From: an uncultured Kiritimatiellota bacterium
GTDB taxonomy: Bacteria; Verrucomicrobiota; Kiritimatiellia; RFP12; DVOR01
NCBI GenBank assembly: GCA_944391055.1
Contig: CALXSF010000008.1
Location: 32,273 to 96,272 of the forward strand
Direction of reading: 5' to 3'
Length of the DNA: 64,000 nt
Part shown: one piece after another, positions 15,949 to 24,247 of the stretch
Layout: each line of letters opens with the position of its first letter
How positions within the stretch are numbered: the first letter of the stretch is position 1
Made by a program: the position numbers and the translations under genes
Notes under the pieces: model-generated
What the model was told of the DNA's origin: nothing
What the model saw: the letters and a program-made list of their open reading frames with translations, nothing else
The model's database searches: none

Positions 15949-18900
15949 ATGCGAACCATCCTCCCGCTCATTCTGGCCCTTGCCGTGGCTGCCCCGCTTT
16001 TCGCCGAGCAGACCGCGCAACAGCGCTGCCTGGCCGGCGCGCTCGACCGCATCGACCCCGCCGCCCTCACCCGTCTGGCCGACGACTGGGAGGCCGTCTA
16101 CGGAGCGGGGGCCGGGAGCGCCGCGCTCCGCGCCTTCGTCGACGCCCTGCCCGAACGCCGCCAGGCCGCGCGCGACGCCCTCGCCAAGCGCGGCGACGAG
16201 ACGCCCGCCGACGCCCTCCTGCGCGACCTCCGCCGCGCCGTCCTCGCCCGCCCCGGCCTGCAAGGGCTGGAGATCCTCGCCGTGCGCTACGAGATGGGGC
16301 CGAACGCCCGCCGCCACAACGCCCCAGGGCAGCCCAGCATGGCCTGCTACAACCAGGTGGAGGCCAACCGCAACATCTCCTCGAGACTGCTGCGCCTCTC
16401 CGACTTCGGCAACCCCGCCCCCACCGTCGCCACCTTGCTCGACTCGCCCGGCGCCACCCTCTCCTGCGTGGATCTGCACTGGGGTGCCGACAAGGTCTGC
16501 TACGTCCGCAAAGACCCGGCGGACGGCGGGCGCCTGAAGCTCTGGGAACTGCGCCTCGACGGCTCCGAGCCGCGCCCCCTCTCCCCCGCCAAGGCGGATT
16601 TCGACGTCGGCGACGGCTGCTGGTTGCCCGACGGCCGCCTCCTCGTCACCGCCACCGCCGCCGAGCAGGGGCTGCCCTGCGAGTCGGGACGCCTGGCCAT
16701 GACGAACACCTATCGCCTCGACCCCAAGACGGGGAAACTCGACCGCCTCACCTTCGACCAGGACTCCAACTGGTCGCCCACCGTGATGGAGGACGGGCAG
16801 GTGATGTACGTCCGCTGGGAATACTGCGACCTGGCGCACTTCTTCAGCCGCAACGTCATGACCATGCGCCCCGACGGCACCCGCCAGCTGGCCTACTACG
16901 GCTCCAACGGCTTCTGGCCCAACCACTACGGCGACCCCAAGCCCATCCCCGGGCAGCCCGGCCGCTTCGTCTGCGTCGCCACCGGGCACCACGCCCCCAA
17001 ATCCGGCCGCCTCGCCCTCTTCGACGTCTCCAAGGGGCGCGCCGAGAAGGCCGGCGCAGTCCAGATGATCCCCGGCTTCGGCAAGCCCATCCCCGAGCGC
17101 GTCGAGGACTACCTCTACGCCGGCGACTGGCCCCGCTTCCTCTCGCCCTTCCCGCTCGCCCCCGGCCCGGGGCGGGGCGACGCGGGCAAGTTCTTCCTCG
17201 TCTCCATGCGCCCTTCCAAGGACGACCTCTGGGGCATCTATCTGGCGGACGTCTTCGACAACCTCATCCCGTTGGCCCAGATGGAGGGCGCGGCCCTCTG
17301 CGAGCCCATCCGCGTCGAGCGCCGCCCCGTCCCGCCCGTCCTCCCTGACCTCGTCCGGCCCGGCGCGCGCACCTGCACCGTCCACGTCGCCGACATCTAC
17401 AACGGCCCCGGCCTCGCCGGCGTCCCGCGCGGCGCCGTCAAGGCCCTGCGCGTCTTCGCCTATCACTACGCCTACAACAAGGTCGGCTCCCACGAAGGCG
17501 TCGGCACCGAGTCGAGCTGGGACATGAAGTACCTCCTCGGCACCGTCCCCGTCAACCCCGACGGCTCGGTCTTCTTCACCGCGCCCGCCCACATCCCCCT
17601 CTCCCTCCAGCCGCTCGACGCCCGCGGCCAGGCGCTCCAGCTCATGCGCTCCTGGCTCGTCGGCCAGCCCGGCGAGCACGTCTCCTGCACCGGCTGCCAC
17701 GAAAGCGCCAACTCCATCTACGACGTCCCGCCCCTCCCCGGCGCCCCCGCCGCCCTCACGCCGCCCGATTCCCCCGGCCCCGCCTGGAGCTTCATGCGCG
17801 AGGTCCAGCCCATCCTCAACCGCCGTTGCGTCGGCTGCCACAACGACCAGACCACCGACACCGACGGGACGCGCGAGGGCTTCTACGGCAAGCAGAACCT
17901 CCGGGGCCGCCGCCCCAACCTCGCCAGCCTCGCCCCCACCATCCTCCCCTACCGCGACGGCCTCAACCCCGGCGGCGCCGGCGCCTTCACCCGCTCCTAC
18001 CACGACCTCAACCCCTACGTCCGCCGCCCGGGCCCCGAGAGCGACAACCACCTCCTCAACCCCGGCGAATACGCCGCCAACACCTCCCCGCTCATCCAGC
18101 TCCTCCGCAAAGGCCACCACGGCGTCACCCTCGACGACGCCGAATGGCGCACGCTTTACACCTGGATCGACCTCAACGCCCCCTTCTGGGGCACGTGGAC
18201 TGACTTCGCCCTCAACTGGGCCAACGAGTTCCACCGCAACTGGATCGGCATCAAAGGCCCCCAGATGCAGCTCGAACGCATGCGCCAATCCAAGGCCCGC
18301 CGCGAGGCATGGAACAAAGCCTGCCAGGTCTCCAACCCCGACCCCGCCCTCGAGGCCGACGCCTACGGCTTCGAGCAGGCCAAGGCCGACCTCGCCAAGG
18401 TCGCCTTCCAGCCCCCCGCCGCCGAGGCGCCGCGCCCCGCCGCCCCCACCCTGCCCGGCTGGCCCTTCCAGGCCAAGCCCGGCAAGGCCGTCACCCTCCG
18501 CCTCCCCGGCGGCGACCTCACCTTCCGCAAAATCCCCGCCGGCGCCTTCGTGATGGGCGACGCCCAGGGCTATCCCGACGAGACCCCGCACATCGCCCGC
18601 GTCGAGAAGCCCTTCCTCATGGCCGAGGTCGAGCTCCCCCTCCGCAACCTCCTCGCCTGGAAGCCCGACCACTACAACGGCTACGCCGACTGGCTCGGCA
18701 AAGACCACACCGCCCCCGGCGCCAGCCTCATGGACAGCCCCGACTTCCCCGCCGTCCGCCTCTCCTGGCGCGAGGCCCAGGCCTACTGCGCGTGGCTCTC
18801 CGAACAGACCGGGCGCCGCTTCCGCCTCCCCACCGAGACCGAATGGGAGTGGGCCGCCCGCGCCGGCACGGCCACCGCCCTCCCTTGGGGCGGCGAGGAC

Positions 18901-19272
18901 GACGACTTCGCCCCCTACGCCAACCTCGCCGACAAAGCCCTCGACAAACTCCCCCATCAGCGCCAGACCCTGCACTACATGCTCCGCGACATGCGCCGCG
19001 ACGACGGCCAGATGGTGCTCGGGCACGTCGGGAAACACCAGCCCAACGCCTTCGGGCTCAAGGACATGATCGGCAACGCCGCCGAGTGGACGGCCTCGCC
19101 CTACCGTCCCTACCCCGCGAGCTCAGAGCCGCCCGGCCCCGACGAGGAGGTCGTCTGCCGCGGCGGCGCCTGGGATCTCCTCCCCCGCTTCTCCCGCTCC
19201 GCCCTCCGCACGCCCTATCCGCAGTGGCAGCGCGTCCACAACGTCACCCTCCGCCTGGTCTGCGACGAGTGA
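15949..19272 (+). CDS. Secreted c-type-heme/hydrazine-synthase-alpha-like protein fused to a formylglycine-generating-enzyme domain
   Basis: A 1107-aa protein with AAAGGAG before the ATG and a signal peptide (about residues 1-20, cleaved after LFA). The middle is a beta-propeller-like region with repeats such as CYVRKDP and WSPTVMEDGQVMYVRW, followed by two CxxCH heme-binding motifs (CTGCH 580-584 and CVGCH 627-631) in a context (EVQPILNRRC) typical of planctomycete-type cytochromes and the hydrazine-synthase alpha family. The last ~250 residues (from about 858) are an FGE-sulfatase/SUMF1 domain (IPAGAFVMGD; RLPTETEWEWAARAG). It is likely periplasmic or surface-exposed. The combination is common in PVC bacteria, but the substrate is unknown; it is not evidence for anammox. 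It stands alone and abuts mtaB tail to tail. Confidence 0.75.
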   Translation: MRTILPLILALAVAAPLFAEQTAQQRCLAGALDRIDPAALTRLADDWEAVYGAGAGSAALRAFVDALPERRQAARDALAKRGDETPADALLRDLRRAVLARPGLQGLEILAVRYEMGPNARRHNAPGQPSMACYNQVEANRNISSRLLRLSDFGNPAPTVATLLDSPGATLSCVDLHWGADKVCYVRKDPADGGRLKLWELRLDGSEPRPLSPAKADFDVGDGCWLPDGRLLVTATAAEQGLPCESGRLAMTNTYRLDPKTGKLDRLTFDQDSNWSPTVMEDGQVMYVRWEYCDLAHFFSRNVMTMRPDGTRQLAYYGSNGFWPNHYGDPKPIPGQPGRFVCVATGHHAPKSGRLALFDVSKGRAEKAGAVQMIPGFGKPIPERVEDYLYAGDWPRFLSPFPLAPGPGRGDAGKFFLVSMRPSKDDLWGIYLADVFDNLIPLAQMEGAALCEPIRVERRPVPPVLPDLVRPGARTCTVHVADIYNGPGLAGVPRGAVKALRVFAYHYAYNKVGSHEGVGTESSWDMKYLLGTVPVNPDGSVFFTAPAHIPLSLQPLDARGQALQLMRSWLVGQPGEHVSCTGCHESANSIYDVPPLPGAPAALTPPDSPGPAWSFMREVQPILNRRCVGCHNDQTTDTDGTREGFYGKQNLRGRRPNLASLAPTILPYRDGLNPGGAGAFTRSYHDLNPYVRRPGPESDNHLLNPGEYAANTSPLIQLLRKGHHGVTLDDAEWRTLYTWIDLNAPFWGTWTDFALNWANEFHRNWIGIKGPQMQLERMRQSKARREAWNKACQVSNPDPALEADAYGFEQAKADLAKVAFQPPAAEAPRPAAPTLPGWPFQAKPGKAVTLRLPGGDLTFRKIPAGAFVMGDAQGYPDETPHIARVEKPFLMAEVELPLRNLLAWKPDHYNGYADWLGKDHTAPGASLMDSPDFPAVRLSWREAQAYCAWLSEQTGRRFRLPTETEWEWAARAGTATALPWGGEDDDFAPYANLADKALDKLPHQRQTLHYMLRDMRRDDGQMVLGHVGKHQPNAFGLKDMIGNAAEWTASPYRPYPASSEPPGPDEEVVCRGGAWDLLPRFSRSALRTPYPQWQRVHNVTLRLVCDE

Positions 19273-20514
19273 TCAGCCGAGCGTGCCGTCGGGCAGGATC
19301 GCCGTCGGCACGAAGGCCGTCGGCACGCCCCGGGGCGCGGACTCGGGCAGACGGCAGCGCAGGTACTCCGCGCTCCACCCCTCGCACCGGCCCGTGCGCG
19401 TGCGCTCCGGGATGACGCACAGCTCGCGGCCCAGGAAACGGCGCAGCGCCAACCGGCGCGTCTCGGCGGCCACGGCCCGCAGCGCGGCGGCGCGGGCGGC
19501 GATGCGCTCCGAGGGCACTTGGCCGGGGAACGCCGCGGCGGGCGTCCCGGGCCGCTTGGAATACGGGAAGACGTGCGCGCCCGTGAAGGGATAATCGGCC
19601 AGCAAACGGCGCGTGGCCTCGGCGTCGGCCTCCGTCTCGCCCGGTAGGCCCGCGATCCAATCGGCGCCCAGACCGCAAAACGGCAGCGCCCCGCAGAGCG
19701 CGTCCAGCGTGGCGCGGATCCGCGCGGCGCCGTAAGGCCGCCCCATCCGCGCGAGCAGCGCGTCGGAGCCGGACTGGATGGGCAGATGGAAGAAGGCGCA
19801 GAGGCGCCCCCCCGAGCCGGCGGCCAACCGGAAGAGCGCCGCGTCATCCGTCACGCAAGGCTCCAGCGACCCCAACCTGAAGCGCCCCTCGCCGGGGACG
19901 TCGCACAGGCGCGCCAACAGCTCTGGCAGCGCCGCGCCGGTGTCGGGGTCGCGGTAAAGCGCCAGGTTGCAGCCGGTGAGGACGATCTCGCGGAAGCCCT
20001 GGGCGAACCGCTCGGCGGCGGCGCGCAGCAACGCCCCCATCGGCACGGAGGTCGGCGCCCCGCGCATCCGCGGCACGATGCAATAGGCGCAGAAACGGTC
20101 GCACCCGTCCTGCGCGATAAGCGCGGCGCGGGTGCGGCGCGGCGGCGGCGCGGCCGCCTCCCCCGCCTCCGCCCCCGGCAATCCCAGCAAGGCGCAGACG
20201 GCCCGCAGCCAACGCGCCTTCTCGGCATGGGGCAGGGCAAGGTCGGCCAAACCCGGCGGCAGGAGCGTGGCGGCGCAGCCGCTGACCACGACGCGCCCGC
20301 GCGGATGGGCGGCGCGCCACGCGCGCAGGGCGCGCAGCGCCTCGCGGACGGCGGCGGCGGTGACGGCGCAGGAATGGAGGCACAGCACGTCCGCCTCCGC
20401 CGGCTCGGCCACGCGCGCGCCGCGCCGCGCCAAGGCCGTGCGCCACGCCTCGGCCTCCGCCTGGTTGAGGCGGCAGCCATAGACGGCGAAGGCCACGCGG
20501 GGAGCCTCACTCAT
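19273..20514 (-). CDS. mtaB: MtaB-like tRNA methylthiotransferase (radical SAM)
   Basis: A 413-aa protein with the MiaB/MtaB layout: N-terminal UPF0004 domain with cysteines in VYGCRLNQAE, LHSCAVT and VSGCAA; radical SAM cysteines CDRFCAYC; a C-terminal part that may be the TRAM-like domain (WSAEYLRCRLP). The GCRLNQAE motif and the length favour MtaB, which converts t6A37 to ms2t6A37 in ANN-decoding tRNAs, over MiaB or RimO. The start is the ATG at 20514, overlapping the upstream stop by 8 bases; an ATG at 20520 is the alternative. It is the last gene of the bioG operon. Its stop is immediately adjacent to that of the convergent heme/FGE gene. Confidence 0.8.
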   Translation of the reverse strand: MSEAPRVAFAVYGCRLNQAEAEAWRTALARRGARVAEPAEADVLCLHSCAVTAAAVREALRALRAWRAAHPRGRVVVSGCAATLLPPGLADLALPHAEKARWLRAVCALLGLPGAEAGEAAAPPPRRTRAALIAQDGCDRFCAYCIVPRMRGAPTSVPMGALLRAAAERFAQGFREIVLTGCNLALYRDPDTGAALPELLARLCDVPGEGRFRLGSLEPCVTDDAALFRLAAGSGGRLCAFFHLPIQSGSDALLARMGRPYGAARIRATLDALCGALPFCGLGADWIAGLPGETEADAEATRRLLADYPFTGAHVFPYSKRPGTPAAAFPGQVPSERIAARAAALRAVAAETRRLALRRFLGRELCVIPERTRTGRCEGWSAEYLRCRLPESAPRGVPTAFVPTAILPDGTLG

Positions 20515-21550
20515 GGCCATGCTCGAAGGCGATGGGGACGAAGACGCCGGGATTGCGCGCGCGGCGCAGGATGCGGTCGGCATAGGCGGCGCGGTAGGAA
20601 CGGCCGTCGCGGAGGGTGTCGGTGCGGCCGTTGTAGCGCTGGAGCGCCACGCGCCAGGAATCGAAGTAAGCCTCCGGGCGGTGGGCGATGGCCTTGCCGG
20701 AGACGCCGAAGCCCTTGCGCACCAGATATTGGATGCCCGCGCGCAGATTGGCCTCCACCGAACCCTCGTTCCGGCTCTGCGGGCGCGTCAGCCCCAACGC
20801 CTCCTTGGCCTCGGACCAATCGCCCGGCACGTTCACCTGGAGCGGGTCGGCCGCCCAGGCGGCCAGGGACTGCGGGCCGTTGCCGCCGCATTCCTCGATC
20901 ATCAAGGACTTGACCAAGGCGGGCGAGAGGCGCGGGATGTCCGGGCGCTGCCCCTCCGCCGCGCCGGCCCACGCGGCGCGGTCGGCGTTGAACTCCCGGA
21001 CCAAGCGGGCGATGAGCGCGTCGTGCTCCTGGTAACGATCGTCCTCGAAGCCCGCGAAGACCGGCGGCGCGTCGACGCCCGGGTCGGGGCGGACCTGCGG
21101 ACAGGCGTTGAGGTCCCGCCCCAGCGGCGAGGCCACCACGCGGTCACGGTAGAAAGCCTCGAAACGCGAGATGAGCTCGCCGTCCTCCGGGCGCACGAAC
21201 CGCCGGTCCACCGCCAGGCACCCCCAGCGGTCGAAGGGATAACGGCGCCCCAGCCACACCAACTCGAAGCGCACGGCGGCGTCGGAAGGTGCGCTCTCAT
21301 CCGTCTCGGTGAGCCGAAGCCAGAACGCGTGCGCCCGCGCCCGCCGCGCCACCCGGACGCGCAGGGCGTCCACGCGGAGGAAAAGTTCACTGACGCCGGG
21401 GAGTTCCTCGGGGCGCACCTCCAGCGCCGTCCGCGCCGGGATGTCCAGCGCGCGCGCCCAGCCATTGGCGCGGTAAGGCTCCACCGTCAGCTCGGCGGCG
21501 GCCAACTGGCCCCCCAAGAGCGGGAGCAGAAGCGCGCGCCAAGGCCTCAC
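20507..21550 (-). CDS. Secreted lytic transglycosylase-like protein
   Basis: A 347-aa protein with a signal peptide (MRPWRALLLPLLGGQLAAA). The C-terminal ~170 residues resemble soluble lytic transglycosylase folds: ALVKSLMIEECGG carries the candidate catalytic Glu, and AGIQYLVRKG and VALQRYNG match conserved helices of the family. The N-terminal half is an Arg-rich beta region of unknown type. It would cleave peptidoglycan between MurNAc and GlcNAc in the periplasm. ATGA overlap with bioC and an 8-base overlap with mtaB place it inside the operon. Confidence 0.65.
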   Translation of the reverse strand: MRPWRALLLPLLGGQLAAAELTVEPYRANGWARALDIPARTALEVRPEELPGVSELFLRVDALRVRVARRARAHAFWLRLTETDESAPSDAAVRFELVWLGRRYPFDRWGCLAVDRRFVRPEDGELISRFEAFYRDRVVASPLGRDLNACPQVRPDPGVDAPPVFAGFEDDRYQEHDALIARLVREFNADRAAWAGAAEGQRPDIPRLSPALVKSLMIEECGGNGPQSLAAWAADPLQVNVPGDWSEAKEALGLTRPQSRNEGSVEANLRAGIQYLVRKGFGVSGKAIAHRPEAYFDSWRVALQRYNGRTDTLRDGRSYRAAYADRILRRARNPGVFVPIAFEHGHE

Positions 21551-22302
21551 CGCCGCCTCCCGACGAACCAGAACGGCTCATACGTCAGCGTCACGCCGCC
21601 CTCGGGGTGCGGGAAACGCGCGGCGTAGGCGGCGTTGAAGGCCGCCAGGCGCGCACGGGTCCACGGCGCGTCGCCCGAGGCCGTCGCCGTCACCCCGGTC
21701 TCGCGCAGGTGGCGCAGCACCGCCGTGCCGTCCGCGAAGCGCAGGGCACGCACCTCCCGCGGCGTCTCCAACGGCTCGAACGCCCCCCCGAAGGCGGCGA
21801 CGAACCCCTCGTGCGGCAGATAGCGCAGGCCGCGTCCCGTGAGCGCCGCGACCTCGCGCAGCGTCTCGGGGCCGAAGGAGGAGAGGGCCAAGAGGCCGCC
21901 GCGCGGCAGCGCCTCCGCGCAGCGCCCCGCGAAACGCCCCATGTCCCCGAACCACTGCACCGCCGAGGCCGAGACGATCGCGTCGAAAGGCCCCGGCCAG
22001 CCGACGGTCTGCGCGTCGCCGGGCAGGAAGCGCACGCGCGGGGCGTTGGCGAAGCAGACCCCCACATCCGCGCACAGGTCGTTGGCCACCAGCTCCGCCG
22101 GGGCGAAGCGCGCCAGCAGAAGGCGCGTCAGCGTCCCCGTGCCGCAGCCGATCTCCAACAGGCGCGGGCCCAGCACATGGAAATGCCGGCCCAGCAGCTC
22201 CGCCAAACGCTCCGCCGCGAAACGCTGCACGGCAGCCTGCGCCTCGTAGGTGGCCACCGCGCGGGCGAAGCGCGCCATCAGCAAGGCGTGCGGCACGCTC
22301 AC
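21547..22302 (-). CDS. bioC: BioC, malonyl-ACP O-methyltransferase
   Basis: A 251-aa class I SAM methyltransferase: motif I LLEIGCGTGTLT, then ANDLCADV, FLPGDAQ and FDAIVSASAVQWF, which is the BioC pattern (the SxxAxQW stretch is typical). The start is a GTG overlapping the bioG stop (GTGA); longer ATG frames are only read-through. BioC masks malonyl-ACP as a methyl ester to begin pimelate synthesis for biotin. The adjacent bioG supplies the partner esterase, which strongly supports the call. Confidence 0.85.
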   Translation of the reverse strand: MSVPHALLMARFARAVATYEAQAAVQRFAAERLAELLGRHFHVLGPRLLEIGCGTGTLTRLLLARFAPAELVANDLCADVGVCFANAPRVRFLPGDAQTVGWPGPFDAIVSASAVQWFGDMGRFAGRCAEALPRGGLLALSSFGPETLREVAALTGRGLRYLPHEGFVAAFGGAFEPLETPREVRALRFADGTAVLRHLRETGVTATASGDAPWTRARLAAFNAAYAARFPHPEGGVTLTYEPFWFVGRRR

Positions 22303-22937
22303 GGCGCGCGCCCCCCCAGCAGCGCCGCGAAGACCTCCGGCGCCCAATGCGCGCCCGGGCGCACCTCCGCCTCGGGGAAGGCCGCGCGCTGCGCCGCCAA
22401 GGGGAAGATACGGTCGCCCTCGCAGGCCACCGCCCGCGTCCAGGCGAAGGGCCGTTCGGGACGGGAGCGGATGGCCGCGCCCAGCGCCTCCAACTCCCGG
22501 CGCAGATCCTCCGGCCCCCGCGCCGGCGCGTGCGCCAAGAAGCCCGCGAGCCCCGCGGCGCCGCCGCACATCCGCCGGCGGAAGCGCGCAATCCCGGCCT
22601 CCGAAAGGCCCGCCAAGGTGGCGTCGAAGAGCGCCGGGGGGATGCCGCGCGCCGCGTCGATGGGCCAAGGCGTGCCGTTCACGGCCGTCGCGGAGGCCAA
22701 GGCCCCGCGATCGAGCGTCTGCGTCGCGGCCCAGACACCCATGCTCCAGGCGATTAGGTCGACCGGCCTGTCCCGCGGCAGCTCGGGCAGCCCCTGCGTC
22801 AGGTCGGCGTAATCCCACACCACCCACGTGTCAAAGCGTTTCGGGAACGGCGCGAAGGGCGCGTCGTCCATCCCCCACCCCGCGAAAAGCACCACGGCCC
22901 GTTCGTCCGAGGCGCCGCAAAACTTCCTGCTTCTCAT
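22299..22937 (-). CDS. bioG: BioG, pimeloyl-ACP methyl ester esterase
   Basis: A 212-aa DUF452/BioG family alpha/beta hydrolase. Visible are VVLFAGWGMDDAPF near the N-terminus, the nucleophile motif AWSMGVW and the final His in GAHWAPEVF. It removes the methyl group placed by BioC once pimeloyl-ACP is complete. It is the first gene of the operon bioG-bioC-lytic transglycosylase-mtaB. The -10 hexamer lies only six bases upstream of the ATG, so the mRNA is probably leaderless; GGAGGC sits too close to the ATG to be a normal ribosome site. Confidence 0.85.
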   Translation of the reverse strand: MRSRKFCGASDERAVVLFAGWGMDDAPFAPFPKRFDTWVVWDYADLTQGLPELPRDRPVDLIAWSMGVWAATQTLDRGALASATAVNGTPWPIDAARGIPPALFDATLAGLSEAGIARFRRRMCGGAAGLAGFLAHAPARGPEDLRRELEALGAAIRSRPERPFAWTRAVACEGDRIFPLAAQRAAFPEAEVRPGAHWAPEVFAALLGGRAP

Positions 22938-22943
22938 GCCTCC

Positions 22944-22952
22944 ATCTTAGCA
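22944..22952 (-). promoter_or_regulatory. Extended -10 promoter of the bioG operon, probably leaderless
   Basis: Minus strand TGC then TAAGAT (hexamer 22944-22949). A start 6-7 bases downstream falls on the A of the bioG ATG at 22937. Confidence 0.45.
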
Positions 22953-23012
22953 AATCCCGCGCGGGGGCGGGAAGCGTGGCGGCGCGGCCCCTCCCCGGGC
23001 GAAGGCGCGCGG

Positions 23013-23049
23013 GCAAAAAAAAACGCCCCCGCCCTGAGGGCGGGGGCGT
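23013..23049 (-). terminator. Intrinsic terminator of tpiA
   Basis: Two 12-base arms (ACGCCCCCGCCC and its complement, 23023-23034 and 23038-23049) around a 3-base loop; on the minus strand a run of about ten T follows (23014-23023). Confidence 0.85.
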
Positions 23050-23060
23050 CGGGGGAAGGC

Positions 23061-23813
23061 TCACTTGCCGGCGTGGACGATGGCGGCGAAGGAGTCGGCC
23101 TTGAGCGCGGCGCCGCCGATGAGGCCGCCGTCGATGTCGGGCTTGGCCATGAGGTCGGCGGCGTTCTCGGGCTTCATGGAGCCGCCGTACTGGATGCGGA
23201 CGTCGTCGGCCTGGGCAGGGTTCATCTTGGCGAGGGTGGCGCGGATGAGGGCGTGAACCTCCTGGGCCTGGGTGGAGGAGGCGGTCTTGCCGGTGCCGAT
23301 GGCCCAGACAGGCTCATAGGCGATGACGATGCGGGCGAAATCCTCCTGGCAGCCGGCGAGATCCTCGGAGACCTGGCGGACGATGACCTCCTGCATCTTG
23401 CCTTCCTCGCGCTCCTGAAGGGTCTCGCCGACGCAGACGATGGGGGTGAGGCCGGCGGCCAGGGCGGCCTTGAGCTTGAGGTTGACGGTCTCGTCGGTCT
23501 CGGCGAAATACTGACGGCGCTCGGAGTGGCCGAGGATGACGTATTGGACGCCGAGATCCTTGAGCATGGCGGCGGAGATCTCGCCGGTGTAGGCACCGGC
23601 TTCCTTCCAGTGCATGTTCTGGGCGCCGAGGCCGATCTTGGAGCCTTTGAGGGCCTGGGCGGCGGCGGGGATGGCGGTGAAGGGGACGCAGACGACGACG
23701 TCGACGCCGCAGTCGCCGTCGTTGGTGGCGGCGCGGATGGCCTCGATGAGGGCGGGGGCCTCCGAGGGGAGTTTGTTCATCTTCCAGTTGCCTGCGACAA
23801 TCTTGGTGCGCAT
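23061..23813 (-). CDS. tpiA: Triosephosphate isomerase
   Basis: A 250-aa protein of normal family length. Visible are GNWKMN at the N-terminus (catalytic Lys), GHSERR (catalytic His), AYEPVWAIGTGKTAS (catalytic Glu), YGGSMKPENA and IGGAAL. It interconverts DHAP and glyceraldehyde 3-phosphate in glycolysis. The start at 23813 has AAAGGA upstream. It begins 23 bases after the last pseudopilin-operon gene with no terminator between, so it is probably the last gene of that transcript. Confidence 0.95.
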   Translation of the reverse strand: MRTKIVAGNWKMNKLPSEAPALIEAIRAATNDGDCGVDVVVCVPFTAIPAAAQALKGSKIGLGAQNMHWKEAGAYTGEISAAMLKDLGVQYVILGHSERRQYFAETDETVNLKLKAALAAGLTPIVCVGETLQEREEGKMQEVIVRQVSEDLAGCQEDFARIVIAYEPVWAIGTGKTASSTQAQEVHALIRATLAKMNPAQADDVRIQYGGSMKPENAADLMAKPDIDGGLIGGAALKADSFAAIVHAGK

Positions 23814-23836
23814 GGGTGGGTGTCCTTTCATTCGGT

Positions 23837-24247
23837 TCACGGGGTCACGGGGAGTTTGCCGACGCAATCCTGGGGGCAGGTCTCGCACTCGCCGTCACAG
23901 GCGTCGGCTTCGTCGTCCGTCGGCAAATCATTAAAGCACTTTTCGTCGATTTCCTCAAGCCGGAGGGCTTGGGCGACGGAGAAATCGGCGAAGTCGGTGC
24001 CTTCGGGAAAGGTGAGCATGTAATAGGCGTCGTCGCGGATCTCGTCGAAGCAGACCCACTCCAGGCCGTCGAGATTCTCGACGCGCGGGGTGAGGCCGAG
24101 GCGGGCGTAAAGGTCGGGGCCGACGCCGTCGTCGCAGTTGAGCATGTCGAGGAGGTCGGGGCCGGGGCAGGCGATCTGCCATTGGCTGACGTAGCGGAGG
24201 TCGAGGGTGTCCGCGTCGTCCTCAGGGAGGGCGTTGGGCTCGGTCAT
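23837..24247 (-). CDS. Small acidic hypothetical protein of the pseudopilin operon
   Basis: A 136-aa, strongly acidic protein whose ATG overlaps the stop of the GspK-like gene (ATGA). It has no signal peptide or membrane span. The C-terminus holds four Cys in CDGECETCPQDC, possibly a metal or disulphide cluster. Coupling to the GspK-like protein suggests a role in the same secretion or pilus system. The family is not recognised. Confidence 0.6.
   Translation of the reverse strand: MTEPNALPEDDADTLDLRYVSQWQIACPGPDLLDMLNCDDGVGPDLYARLGLTPRVENLDGLEWVCFDEIRDDAYYMLTFPEGTDFADFSVAQALRLEEIDEKCFNDLPTDDEADACDGECETCPQDCVGKLPVTP

Noticed and set aside
15949..19272. Anammox hydrazine synthase
   Set aside because: Only a distant family resemblance of the alpha subunit; no beta/gamma subunit or hydrazine dehydrogenase gene is present, and the FGE fusion is a general PVC protein type.
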